Source: Hyposmocoma kahamanoa (lineage: Eukaryota > Arthropoda > Insecta > Lepidoptera > Cosmopterigidae). Taken from it: DNA of 64,000 bases. The stretch covers positions 718,754 to 782,753 of the forward strand of contig NW_020653716.1 in NCBI RefSeq assembly GCF_003589595.1, in the 5' to 3' direction. Of this stretch, positions 13,901 through 20,750 are shown in pieces. The translations under genes were made by a program, and so were the position numbers. How positions within the stretch are numbered: position 1 is the stretch's first letter; every line of letters starts with the position of its first letter. The notes under the pieces were generated by a model that was given only the letters and a program-made list of their open reading frames with translations, did not search any database and had not been told where the DNA came from.

Positions 13901-16900
13901 ACTCCTGAATCTTATTGTAAAAACGTATACAGTTCCCCATAAAGGAGTAGTTTACCTTGGTTAAACGAAATCGTGGTACCGTGAGTTTGGACTTAGCTGT
14001 AAGGTTAATATTATGGATATCTTCTTTCTTATTGAAATTATGTATATTTTTACGGGCATATAAAATAATTGAGTAAATGTACTGTGATGCCACAGTCATG
14101 ATACCAGTTTCCTTAAACTTTTCTCTGAGAGAAACCCGAGAGCCTAGACGGTACACAGAACGAATTGCTCGTTTTTGCAATACAAATATGGTTTAAATAT
14201 CTGCCGCTTTACCCCACATGAGAATCTCGTATCATATTATACTACGGAAGTAACTAAAGTAAACTAGTGTAGCAGTACTAACATCGGTAAGCTCACGTAT
14301 ACTGCGGACCGCGTATGCAGCGGAGCTTAATCTGCTGGCCAGTGAAGACATATGTGGAAACCAGTGAAGTTTACTATCTAAGGTCACTCCCAAGAAGACT
14401 GCTTTATTAACACGGTCTAACTTGTCTCCGTTCATTTCTATGCTTAGACTAGTCGATTTTACGTTAGATAATTCAAATTTAACACATTTCGTCTTCTTGG
14501 CGTTAAGCAATAATTGTTAGCATTAAACTAATAAACTACCTTAGAGAGGGTATCATTAATATGGTCTATTTAATGTCATGTCTGTCTGTTTTAAAAATCA
14601 AGTATGTGTCGTCAGGGAACAATACTATTTCGCAATGGTCCTTAACAAAGAATGGCAGAGATTAATATAATTCAGAAATAAAAAAGGTCCAGGTATTGAG
14701 TCCTGCGGAACTCCCATTTTTTCCGGAGAACCCAAAGAAGTCACTCCATTTATGTCTAATTTCTGAATTCTACCGTTGCAATATGACCAGCCATTGCCAT
14801 TTACACCGTAATATTCCTAAAAAGAGTAATATGATCAACGCAATCAAATGCCTTTGAGAGGTCACAGAAAACACCAATAGCGTGCTGGGACTACCCCCGC
14901 ATCGCTACTCGATCTACCACTAGTAGACCTGTATTGTTCACTATGAAAAATATGATTCCTACCGAAATAGGACAGTAATTGAGTCAGCATAACCTTTTCG
15001 AATATTGTACCTAAAGCTGGTAAAATTGAAATGGGCCTATAGCAGTGTTGGGCAAAATTTAATTGTTCTGGCAATTAAAGATTGACAATTGATTAATTGT
15101 CAATTGCGAAACAGCAATTAACGATTGATCAATTGTTAGTTGCGAGAACCGCAATTAATCAATTGTTAATTGCGGTTTTCGCAACTAACAATTGATCAAT
15201 CGTTAATCGCAAATATCTACAATTAACAATTAATCAATTTTCAATCTTTTCAATGTTTTTGATTAACAATTAACAATTAAAACTGACAATTATGATAAAT
15301 TTATAGGGCATATGGGGGTGAGTTAGGGCGTTGGTTGTGGGGGCCTGCTGGGGGCAGGCTAGGGGGCCGGTTGGGGGTGCCGGGGGCCCCAACCGGGCCC
15401 CCAACCGGCCGGAATTGATTTTAATTGCAATTAAAATCAATTCAATTGAAATCAATTGCAATTAAAATCAATTGCAATTAAATCAATTGAATTGATTTTT
15501 TAATCTGATTGAATTATTGATTGAAATTTAATTGATTAACACCCAACACTGGCCTATACTTGCTAGGATCAACTTTCCTACCGCTTTTGAATAAGGAAAT
15601 AACTTTGCTGTATTTCATTAAATCGGGAAAAACACCTTCGTCAACGCACCTATTGAAAGCAACAGCTAAATGTGGGGAAATTAGAACAGAAAAAGATAAC
15701 GATTCATAAGCTTGGGCTATTTTGTCTTTAGATTTGTTCACAACTATTTCCAAAAAGAACGATTCATAAGCTTGGGCTACCGTGTCTTTACATTTTATAA
15801 GTTTGCCGTCTAAAGGCCCATTTAGAAGGAGAGAGTTTCTCGCACGCTTCGTAACGAAAACTCGTAGGCGATTATCGTAAGCATTAAGGCCCATTTAGAT
15901 GGAGACAGTTTCTCGCACGCTTCGTGACGAAAACTCGTAGGCGATTATCGTAAGCAATAATCGCCATAAGATTATCGTATCATAATGTTTACATTCAGGC
16001 AAGAACTAAAATCTCGCCTACGATTATGTCATACGAGATTCGCAAGCAACTTAATCGCCTCCTCGACTGTTTACACAGATAAATATGTAGTAAGGAGATT
16101 CTTGCTTACGAGTTTTCGACTTGTGTAAACACGATCTCGTATGACATTTTTTCAAGTTCATACGATTATCGCACAAATCGGTTCGAACCGTTTTGAGTGC
16201 GAGAATTGCCATTCGAGTTCAGTGATTACTGCGGTATTGACTATGGATATATCAAAATGACGCAAAAATCATTCAAATTTGAAACTACTGATAATATTAA
16301 GTTCATTGCACTGTATAGAAATATATTTTGTATTATAATTTGTTCATAATTTTTTTTTTAATTTTATAACTACTGACACAAACAAAAACTGACAATTATG
16401 ATAAATTTATAGGGCGAGTGAGTGACTCTTTATTTATTATGCTCCAAGTAGTTTTAGATTTATTTATCGATTGTCTAATCCTATCGCTATGAGGTACACC
16501 CTGGTCAATTTCCGCGGGAAGTAAAAAATGTTCGAAATTCAAATAAATAAGATGGCCGCCATACAAAGCCCCCTATCACGGAAACTATTAGCGATAGGTA
16601 GGAGGAGCTCGAAAATATCGTAGAGGGTAACACTGGCCAACTGCCTGGGTTAAAAAAAATTCAAGATGGCGATTTAAAAATGGCGGCCGAAGAAAAACTT
16701 GCCTCGATCCGGCTGAAAATTGGCATGCAAGGGTCTTTAGGAGTCTTTAATCATAATTTGGGGTCAATAGTTTCTTTTCGCTATTTTTAATATGGTTGCC
16801 ATATAAGTGTTTTTTCTTTTCATTAAAAATAGCTGCCGAAAGAGATTGGCTCTGAATCCGCTGAAAATTAGCTTGTGAAGGCCTCTAGAAGTATAATAAT

Positions 16901-18084
16901 TTATGCTCAAAATTAGTTTTTCGCCATTTTCAAATGTGGCCGTCATAGAAGCGTTCGTTGGTGACAGACAAAAAAATTCCTCAGATCCCTTCTAAAATTA
17001 GAATATGGGGGTCTCTAGGAGTGCTTGATAATAATTTGTGATCAAAATTGTTTTTTCGCCATTTATAAAAATTAGCTCTAATTCAACTGAATTCAGCTAA
17101 TGTGGTGGAAATGAGATACTTATTATAGCGTTATTGTATCTCGATCGTCTCTCTGTTAGATTCCATTTCTTGAAAGCTATGCCAAAGAGAAGTATTTAGG
17201 GGAAAAAATGCCAAACTGCTGCCGAATTTTCTGTACTATGAATATCGAAACAACGATACCCAGAATACTCAGACCAAAACCAACTAGAAATGCAATGTTC
17301 GTTTCTTAAATTTGCCCAAATCGGGAACCGAACTCCTCATCAAGCGCCCGTAGTACTAACTGCTGTGCCATCGAGGAGCTTGAGCACACCCCGTAAACTG
17401 AATCCGACCTCGTGCCGCAGGCCGAGCCCGACCCCACCGTAGGTGGGATACAGGGCTCGTATTCTATAAAAGTGGAATTAGTGTTTTAAGTTTTCATAGC
17501 ATATAGCTCATACAAACGAGACCTACTCATATACCTACTGTTGCCCAGTCGTCGAATTTAGTCTCTCTGTGGAAAGTTAATGTTTTAGATTTAAATACAT
17601 TATCAAATTCATTTTAATTAAACTAAATATCGTGCTATGTAAAGAAGTATTTGGAACCTCCAGTATATGGGGTAGGGAAATTAAACTATTGCCGATATTA
17701 TTTTGAAATCATATAATTCTTGCTCATTTTACAATTAAAAGAAGCCAATTGGCCACTATGGTCTGATCTTAAGCAATTTATTATTGATTTAGACAATGCG
17801 TCTGTGTTACAAAAGATGTTATTTTTCTGCATCTAAAGAAGCAATAAACGTTCTTAACGTAACTCCACTTATGCCATTCTTCCATGAGGTGTGCGATTTC
17901 TTAAATTATTATCATTAAAAATATTATTAATTTAAATGCGTGTGCGTTTTACCAGGTCTCAAGTGCAAAACACTTGCGCGGCGGTGTTATCTTCGTGACT
18001 GAAATACCGAAGAATGCGTCTGGCAAGATTTTGCGACGAGGGTTGAGAGAAATGTTGCAAGAGAAACAAAAAAGCAAACTTTAA
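1768..18084 (+). CDS. acyl-CoA synthetase, 4CL/luciferase-like (3' part of gene)
   Basis: This is the last 327 codons of an ANL-superfamily adenylate-forming enzyme. Such enzymes activate a carboxylic acid with ATP to an acyl-AMP and then form the CoA thioester. Six exons (1768-1951, 6098-6243, 8360-8486, 10972-11199, 12848-13018, 17956-18084) join in phase with GT-AG introns. Visible family motifs are IPWFHAYGF (A4), RQGYGLTE (A5), [11 protein letters not shown] (A7), [16 protein letters not shown] (A8) and [11 protein letters not shown] (A10, with the catalytic lysine). The protein ends SKL, a type 1 peroxisomal targeting signal. The P-loop-like A3 motif (SSGTTG) is not in the window, so the 5' exons lie upstream. 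The 4-coumarate-CoA ligase/firefly-luciferase subgroup is clear, but substrate cannot be told, and luciferase activity should not be assumed. Introns are filled with transposon remnants. Confidence 0.93.
2465..2700. repeat. three degenerate tandem copies, period about 96-100 bp
   Basis: The phrase AATACCTCGAAAATGAT and variants recur near 2470, 2570 and 2667. Each is followed by a 'CGTGCCCGCCATCTTGGATT'-like block. The copies differ by several substitutions, so the array is old. Open frames in it are by-products of the repeat. Confidence 0.7.
2806..2904. repeat. 33-bp unit in three tandem copies
   Basis: Units at 2806-2838, 2839-2871 and 2872-2904 share CGACAAAATCGAGCAAATCT and GTAGGCACCT with a few changes. 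Because 33 is a multiple of three, the minus strand reads as an 11-residue repeat ([15 protein letters not shown]). I see no other evidence for coding. Confidence 0.75.
2944..3357 (+). other. unassigned 137-codon open frame, probably a transposon remnant
   Basis: The frame begins [12 protein letters not shown] and ends LLSLDDEKK before TAA. I do not recognise the product. A piece of its DNA (CGTATGTAGCATTGGTGAAA then GCGCACTAAACCAAATTT) recurs in decayed form at 10,160-10,216. That argues for a dispersed repeat rather than a host gene. It lies in an acyl-CoA synthetase intron. Confidence 0.25.
3845..3955. repeat. palindromic terminal-repeat fragment (Penelope-like end?)
   Basis: The arms GCGTATATTTGTTTTTCAAA and its complement face each other across CCTAATTTG. 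They are followed by AACAATCGCGAAAACCTAAG. The same sequence recurs at 9050-9175, 27,537-27,697 and 34,619-34,757. Two of those copies also carry ACCGAAACGTCGG or its complement, a phrase typical of Penelope-like element ends; the assignment is inference. Confidence 0.5.
4040..5330 (+). pseudogene. Jockey-like non-LTR retrotransposon, reverse transcriptase remnant
   Basis: Three consecutive frames give one decayed reverse transcriptase. The frame from 4080 holds the pre-RT and fingers region (QGPDGIP motif). Then follow [17 protein letters not shown] and, from 4849, [17 protein letters not shown] (palm Asp) and [13 protein letters not shown]. The continuation from 5217 has MFANDVKL. The catalytic F/YADD box reads FAND, so one metal-binding Asp is lost. 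Frameshifts and stops occur near 4727, 4860 and 5199. The endonuclease and 3' end are missing. It lies in an intron of the acyl-CoA synthetase in the same orientation. Confidence 0.85.
5797..6036 (-). pseudogene. cadherin-repeat fragment (Fat-like), frameshifted
   Basis: Read on the minus strand, the segment gives [19 protein letters not shown], the 'DRE..Y' end of a cadherin repeat. After a one-base-scale frameshift near 5951-5960 it gives [29 protein letters not shown] (the calcium-binding DxNDN linker) and [20 protein letters not shown]. The order is right for the junction of two EC repeats in a Fat/protocadherin-like protein. A GT follows the GAC codon at 5802-5801, and an AG precedes the GGGTAC start near 6031, so it could be a displaced whole exon. 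It is GC-rich compared with its surroundings and antisense in an acyl-CoA synthetase intron. No neighbouring cadherin exon is visible. Confidence 0.75.
6098..6243 (+). CDS. acyl-CoA synthetase exon B
   Basis: Acceptor TTCCAG and donor GTAACA flank 146 bases encoding [17 protein letters not shown] and then [15 protein letters not shown]. The latter matches the 'SGGAPL' segment of luciferase-like enzymes. It leaves two bases of an Arg codon, completed by exon C. Confidence 0.9.
6407..6452. repeat. perfect 21-bp hairpin with 4-nt loop
   Basis: The arms at 6407-6427 and 6432-6452 are exact complements (stem AAAAACTATTATTAGACATAC, loop TGGT split at 6428-6431). It begins about 165 bp after exon B. 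It may be the tip of a foldback element; no transcript evidence is available. Confidence 0.8.
6874..7245. mobile_element. probable TIR element, about 370 bp
   Basis: CTGACAGGTCGGGACGGCA at 6885-6903 faces CTGACAGAACGGGACGGCA (complement) at 7214-7232, and the similarity extends weakly outwards. The interior contains a short GTCTAT/GTCTAA run at 7110-7132. I could not define a target-site duplication. Confidence 0.45.
7250..8355. other. intronic stretch without recognised features
   Basis: AT-rich intron sequence between exons B and C of the acyl-CoA synthetase. I see no exon-like frame with splice sites and no repeat that recurs elsewhere in the window. Confidence 0.5.
8360..8486 (+). CDS. 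acyl-CoA synthetase exon C (A5 motif)
   Basis: The acceptor is TTGTAG and the donor GTAATT. The exon encodes IRQGYGLTE, the A5 motif that contacts AMP, and then [11 protein letters not shown]. The phase fits exons B and D exactly. Confidence 0.9.
9050..9175 (-). repeat. Penelope-like terminal fragment
   Basis: It carries GAGTTCTTAGGTTTTCGCGA, CGGATTTAAATCGCGTATAT and AAACAAACCGACGTTTCGGG then CCCTTTACAGATCCCATGG. This is the reverse complement of the sequence at 34,619-34,757. Confidence 0.5.
10505..10625 (+). repeat. fragment of repeat family F
   Basis: TGTAATGTACAAACTATATA, then TAGCCAAAAACAGGTCGCGC and TTTTCCGGAGAATTTTCGCG match the interior of the TIR element at 18,262-18,603 and the fragment at 28,430-28,625. 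Confidence 0.45.
10715..10945 (+). repeat. interspersed repeat, family E (plus copy)
   Basis: It runs from AGCTCCTTGTGCAAAAGTTC through AGGGTGACGGGCGCAGTGGC to CACGACTTGTTCGTTCCGAT. It ends about 30 bp before the acceptor of acyl-CoA synthetase exon D. The open frames through it and into the exon are fortuitous. Confidence 0.6.
10972..11199 (+). CDS. acyl-CoA synthetase exon D (A7-A8 motifs)
   Basis: These 76 codons lie between acceptor TTATGCAG and donor GTATGT. They include [11 protein letters not shown] (the ATP-ribose-binding Asp of A7) and the A8 hinge [14 protein letters not shown] family E repeat ends about 30 bp before the acceptor and a SINE begins about 75 bp after the donor. Confidence 0.95.
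11274..11490 (+). repeat. tRNA-derived SINE, family A
   Basis: It has a tRNA-like head (GTGGTGGCCGAACGGTTACC; B box AGATTCGATTCCCGGGCC), a body ATTTATTTCTCTCGTGAGTT and GGGTGTAATTTGTGGTTG, and an A-rich tail. Related copies lie at 28,850-29,145, 12,325-12,395, 47,490-47,645 and 53,060-53,290. Confidence 0.75.
12000..12063. repeat. perfect 27-bp hairpin with 10-nt loop
   Basis: The arms at 12000-12026 and 12037-12063 are exact complements (starting TAGTATCTAGTATATTGTGT). The loop is CGTGTTGACT. It follows a TATA-rich run in the intron between exons D and E. Confidence 0.85.
12325..12395 (-). repeat. SINE family A fragment
   Basis: CACTCAACATAGCCCCGCAC and CATGGACACACACATAG are the 3' body of family A in minus orientation; the tRNA-like head is missing. 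Confidence 0.55.
12848..13018 (+). CDS. acyl-CoA synthetase exon E
   Basis: This 57-codon exon (acceptor ATTCATAG, donor GTTAGT) encodes [20 protein letters not shown] and [16 protein letters not shown]. This is the mobile C-terminal subdomain of the family. Both ends are in phase 0. Confidence 0.95.
13585..15810 (-). pseudogene. CR1/Jockey-like non-LTR retrotransposon, interrupted by a MITE
   Basis: On the minus strand, from 15,810 downwards, the frames read [36 protein letters not shown], then (after the insert at 15,043-15,551) [18 protein letters not shown]. They continue with [15 protein letters not shown] and [20 protein letters not shown]. This is the thumb and C-terminal part of a non-LTR reverse transcriptase, ending in a tail near 13,585 whose sequence is shared with 27,427-27,525. 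The FADD box region is not in an intact frame. An in-frame 60-bp duplication (AACGATTCATAAGCTTGGGC at 15,698 and 15,758) adds 20 codons. It is dead and sits antisense in the last intron of the acyl-CoA synthetase. Confidence 0.8.
15043..15551. mobile_element. hAT-like MITE with palindromic AATTG core, copy 1
   Basis: The ends are CAGTGTTGGGCAAAATTTAA and TTAACACCCAACACTG. The flanking octamers GCCTATAG (15035-15042) and GCCTATAC (15552-15559) are a nearly exact 8-bp target-site duplication, as expected for hAT elements. The interior is made of overlapping AATTG/CAATT palindromes and a block of G runs (GGGGGCCGGTTGGGGG type). It interrupts the YRP motif of the surrounding reverse transcriptase. 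A longer copy lies at 18,893-19,489. Confidence 0.85.
15811..16190. mobile_element. DNA-transposon end fragment with a 73-bp direct repeat
   Basis: AAGGCCCATTTAGA starts two tandem units at 15,813 and 15,886. Each runs through GTTTCTCGCACGCTTCGT and CTCGTAGGCGATTATCGTAA. Inverted versions of the same phrases (GCCTACGATTATGTCATACG, GCTTACGAGTTTTCGAC) follow up to about 16,190. This suggests the subterminal region of a TIR transposon. Confidence 0.5.
16540..17075. repeat. degenerate tandem repeat, period about 120-150 bp
   Basis: The sequence cycles about three times through 'gccgaaagaaa..ctgaaaattggc', GGGTCTNTAGGAGTNNTTNA, 'AATTTGNGGTCAAAATTG' and TTTTTCGCCATTTTNAAA. Starts lie near 16,676, 16,810 and 16,930. 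The copies are well diverged. Confidence 0.65.
17200..17390 (-). repeat. tRNA-derived SINE, family B (minus copy)
   Basis: The complement has a tRNA-like head (TGGCACAGCAGTTAGTACTA; B box GAGTTCGGTTCCCGATTTGG), then TTGGTTTTGGTCTGAGTATT and ATTCATAGTACAGAAAA. Similar copies lie at 26,290-26,510, 41,385-41,595 and, weaker, 61,770-61,950. Confidence 0.6.
17956..18084 (+). CDS. acyl-CoA synthetase last exon (A10 motif, SKL end)
   Basis: The acceptor is TTTTACCAG. The exon encodes [20 protein letters not shown] and [11 protein letters not shown], and ends KQKSKL followed by TAA. The SKL terminus is the canonical PTS1 recognised by PEX5, so the enzyme is probably peroxisomal. Confidence 0.95.
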   Translation, partial: VSSAKHLRGGVIFVTEIPKNASGKILRRGLREMLQEKQKSKL

Positions 18085-18143
18085 CGCCAAACTGTTAATT
18101 ATTATAACAAATGTATTAAAGACGGTACCTGTGGTATTAGCTT

Positions 18144-18157
18144 AATAAACTAATAAA
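18144..18157 (+). terminator. poly(A) signals of the acyl-CoA synthetase gene
   Basis: Two AATAAA hexamers (18144-18149 and 18152-18157) lie 60-70 bp after the stop codon. The 3' UTR is therefore short, and it ends before the TIR element that begins near 18,262. Confidence 0.7.
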
Positions 18158-18261
18158 ACTGTTGCGTTTTTATACGTATTTTTATACATCCATCCAGTGT
18201 ATTTTAGGAAGAACATTTTTATCTTACATTGTTGCCATTGCTTGCTGTGATGTTCCTTAAG

Positions 18262-18603
18262 AAGGTTCAATTTACATTGCGGCGGATCGCTTCCATTCGA
18301 TGCGAATTTTTCTAACGAAATTGTAGATAGCAAAATGAACATTATACCAATTGTGTAACATACAAACTAGATACAAGCCAAAAAAGCGCAAGTCGCGCGT
18401 CTTCCAATTTTTTCAACTGTCTAGGCTACGCCTGACGAATCCGCGGGAATTGGCGCGACGGCAGGCGCAGTGTGACGTCAAACGTCGACGAAATACTACA
18501 GGCTCAAGGCACAGTCGCGAAATGTTCGAGATGTCGCTGGCCAGAGCGCGCCTTCGCGAATTTTACGCTTCCGTTCCGCCGCAATACAAATTGAGCCTTG
18601 TAG
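18262..18603. mobile_element. TIR element of repeat family F
   Basis: AAGGTTCAATTTACATTGCG then GCGGA at the left faces TCCGCCGCAATACAAATTGA then GCCTT at the right. The GC-rich interior holds an 89-codon open frame rich in Arg that I do not recognise. It starts just after the acyl-CoA synthetase poly(A) signals. Fragments of the family are at 10,505 and 28,430. Confidence 0.6.
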
Positions 18604-18624
18604 AAGCACTTAGTTTATAAGCTA

Positions 18625-18860
18625 TTTTTTAACCGACTTCTAAAAAGGAAGAATGAAGAGTATTGTTGAACAGGGGGTGGTATCCCGTAGTCGTACCATA
18701 TCCACTTAAAGAACATTTCACCTCTTAAGGGCAGAAATTAGGGGACGAATCCGATTTATTGAATTTCACCCTCTTTCCGTTAATCGCTTTCAATATAACT
18801 TGTCAAGTACATACATTAATTATAAATAAAACTTGAGCTCGGTTTTTTTTACATTTGTTT
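18625..18860 (+). repeat. lepidopteran 'AACCGACTTC' interspersed repeat
   Basis: It begins TTTTTAACCGACTTCTAAAA. A 'CCGTTAATCGCTTTCAATAT' and 'AACTTG' region follows, and the stretch ends in ATAAAACTTGAGCTCGG. Other members are at 19,890-20,165, 28,055-28,275 (minus) and 38,510-38,760 (minus). This repeat type is common in moths and butterflies. Confidence 0.6.
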
Positions 18861-18884
18861 GCGACAGAATAAGGCTATATTGGG

Positions 18885-20310
18885 TCCTTCGGCAGTGTTG
18901 GGCAAAATTTAATTGTTCTGGCAATTAAAGATTGACAATTGATTAATTGTCAATTGCGAAACAGCAATTAACGATTGATCAATCGTTAGTTGTGTTAGAA
19001 TTGTTAATTGCGGTTCTCGCAACTAACAATTGATCAATCGTTAATCGCAAATATCTACAATTAACAATTAATCAATTTTCAATCTTTTCAATGTTTTTGA
19101 TTAACAATTAACAGTTAAAATTGACAATTATGATAAATTTATAAGGCATATAGGGGTGAATTAGGGCGTTGGTTGTGGGGGCCTGCTGGGGGCAGGTTAG
19201 GGGGCCGGTTGGGGGCCCCGGTTGGAGGCCCGTTTAGGACCCAGTTCGGGTGACAGTTAAGGGGCCTGATAGCTCCGAACCGGACCCCCAACCGAGCCAC
19301 CCAACCGGGCCTCCAACCGGGCCCCCCAACCGGGGCCCCCAACCGGCCGGAATTGATTTTAATTTAATTGCAATTAAAATCAATTCAATTGAAATCAATT
19401 GCAATTAAAATCAATTGCGACGCGTCGTGTTGATTTTTTAATCTGATTGAATTATTGATTGAAATTTAATTGATTAACGCCCAACACTGTCCTTCGGTAC
19501 AATCTGTCTACTTTCCCGATCGGTCCACTTTCACTATTCGTCTACTTTCCCGATCGGTTCACTTTCCCAGTTCGTCTACTTTCCCGATCGGTTCACTTTC
19601 ACTATTCGTCTACTTTCCCGAGCGGTCCACTTGTTTTTCCCGAATCGTCCGTTTCGCATTTCGTCTACTTTCCAGATCGGTCTACTTTTCCGATCGGTCC
19701 ACTTGACCAAATGGTGCACTTTTTAAGCATGTAAATCAATAAAATTTCACAAAAAAGCTCGATTTACAAATTTTCAAAGGTTTGTAATTGCGTAATTGCA
19801 ATACAATCATGAAGTACATTTTTTAATAATGATGGCCGCTTGACGTTAATCATGATTTGAAAAATCAAAATCATGTAGACTATTACTTTTTAATCGACTT
19901 AAAAAAAAAGGGGAGGTACTCAATTCTATTTTTATTGTAAGTATTTCTTTGTTACGCGATAACTCCGGTTATTTGTGAACCGATTTTAATGATTATTTTT
20001 TGGTGAAAAGAGGGTACCTCAGTAGTGATCCCATTTAAATTTGAAGTATTCCCCATCTAAGGGTGGCAAATTAGGGTATCAATCCGGTTACGCGCACTTT
20101 CTGGTAACCGATTTCAATAAAACTTGGCAAATAGATGTAATTCCACAAACTTGAGGTAGGTTTTTTAGTACCGATTAAAGTAGACCGATCGGGAAAGTAA
20201 ACCAAATGGGAAAGTAGACGAAACGGGAAAGTAGACGAAATGGGAAATAGATGAATCGGGAAAAACAAGCGGACCGATCGGGAAAGTAGACCAATTAGAG
20301 CACCGAAGGG
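18885..20310. mobile_element. hAT-like element with subterminal TCTACTTTCCCGATCGG repeats
   Basis: The flanking octamers ATATTGGG at 18,877-18,884 and 20,311-20,318 match exactly. The ends are TCCTTCGGTAC (left, split by the inner MITE) and CACCGAAGGG (right). Many copies of GTCTACTTTCCCGATCGGTC lie at 19,505-19,715, and inverted copies at 20,166-20,295. Such repeated subterminal motifs are where hAT transposases bind. The centre includes an AACCGACTTC-type repeat (19,890-20,165). No transposase frame is present. Confidence 0.8.
18893..19489. mobile_element. hAT-like MITE with palindromic AATTG core, copy 2 (nested)
   Basis: The ends are CAGTGTTGGGCAAAATTTAA and TTAACGCCCAACACTG. The octamers TCCTTCGG at 18,885-18,892 and 19,490-19,497 are an exact target-site duplication. 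It is inserted in the left terminal repeat of the 18,885-20,310 element and is therefore younger. The core has the same AATTG palindromes as copy 1 and a longer G-rich/C-rich block (19,165-19,345). Confidence 0.9.
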
Positions 20311-20483
20311 ATATTGGGTAAGCAGTAATATTAAGCTTTTGGGGGTATAATACTATTGAAAAAAAAACCCCTTTGCTACGATTCTATTTTTATCTTAAAA
20401 ATAATTCAAGTAATTAATGTTGCGCAAAATGATATTTCACGATTTTACCAAACAATATTTACACATTGTACAATAAATAGAAA

Positions 20484-20750
20484 TTAAAGTTTATTAGCTA
20501 ATTTATCCTTCAATTCTTGCGGTATTCTACTGAGCGCATAATTGTGTAAGTCCTCATTGACAGCAGCTAGAACTCCTGTTTTATTCGGTCGGGGTTCGTC
20601 AGCACCGTATTTATACCCGTTGCCGACGACGTCGGTGAGTTTGCCTCCTGTCGCGGTTAGAATCGCCTCGGGAGCACATGTGTCCCACTTCTTGCAGCCG
20701 GGACTTGCAAATACGTATATTGACGCTACTCCTTCTAGAAGTTGTAGTAC
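20484..20750 (-). CDS. BPNT1: BPNT1 exon 5 (residues 225-312)
   Basis: The acceptor is ATTGTTTTAG. It encodes [20 protein letters not shown] and [16 protein letters not shown], then ends KDKLANKL and TAA. An AATAAA overlaps the last codons, probably too close to serve as the poly(A) signal. Confidence 0.95.
   Translation of the reverse strand, partial: VLQLLEGVASIYVFASPGCKKWDTCAPEAILTATGGKLTDVVGNGYKYGADEPRPNKTGVLAAVNEDLHNYALSRIPQELKDKLANKL

Noticed and set aside
18351..18620. 89-codon Arg-rich frame as a host gene
   Set aside because: It lies wholly between the inverted ends of a TIR element and is not open in the related fragments.
20490..20500. AATAAA at the end of BPNT1 as the poly(A) signal
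   Set aside because: The hexamer overlaps the last codons, so cleavage would follow within a few bases of the stop; a downstream signal is more likely.
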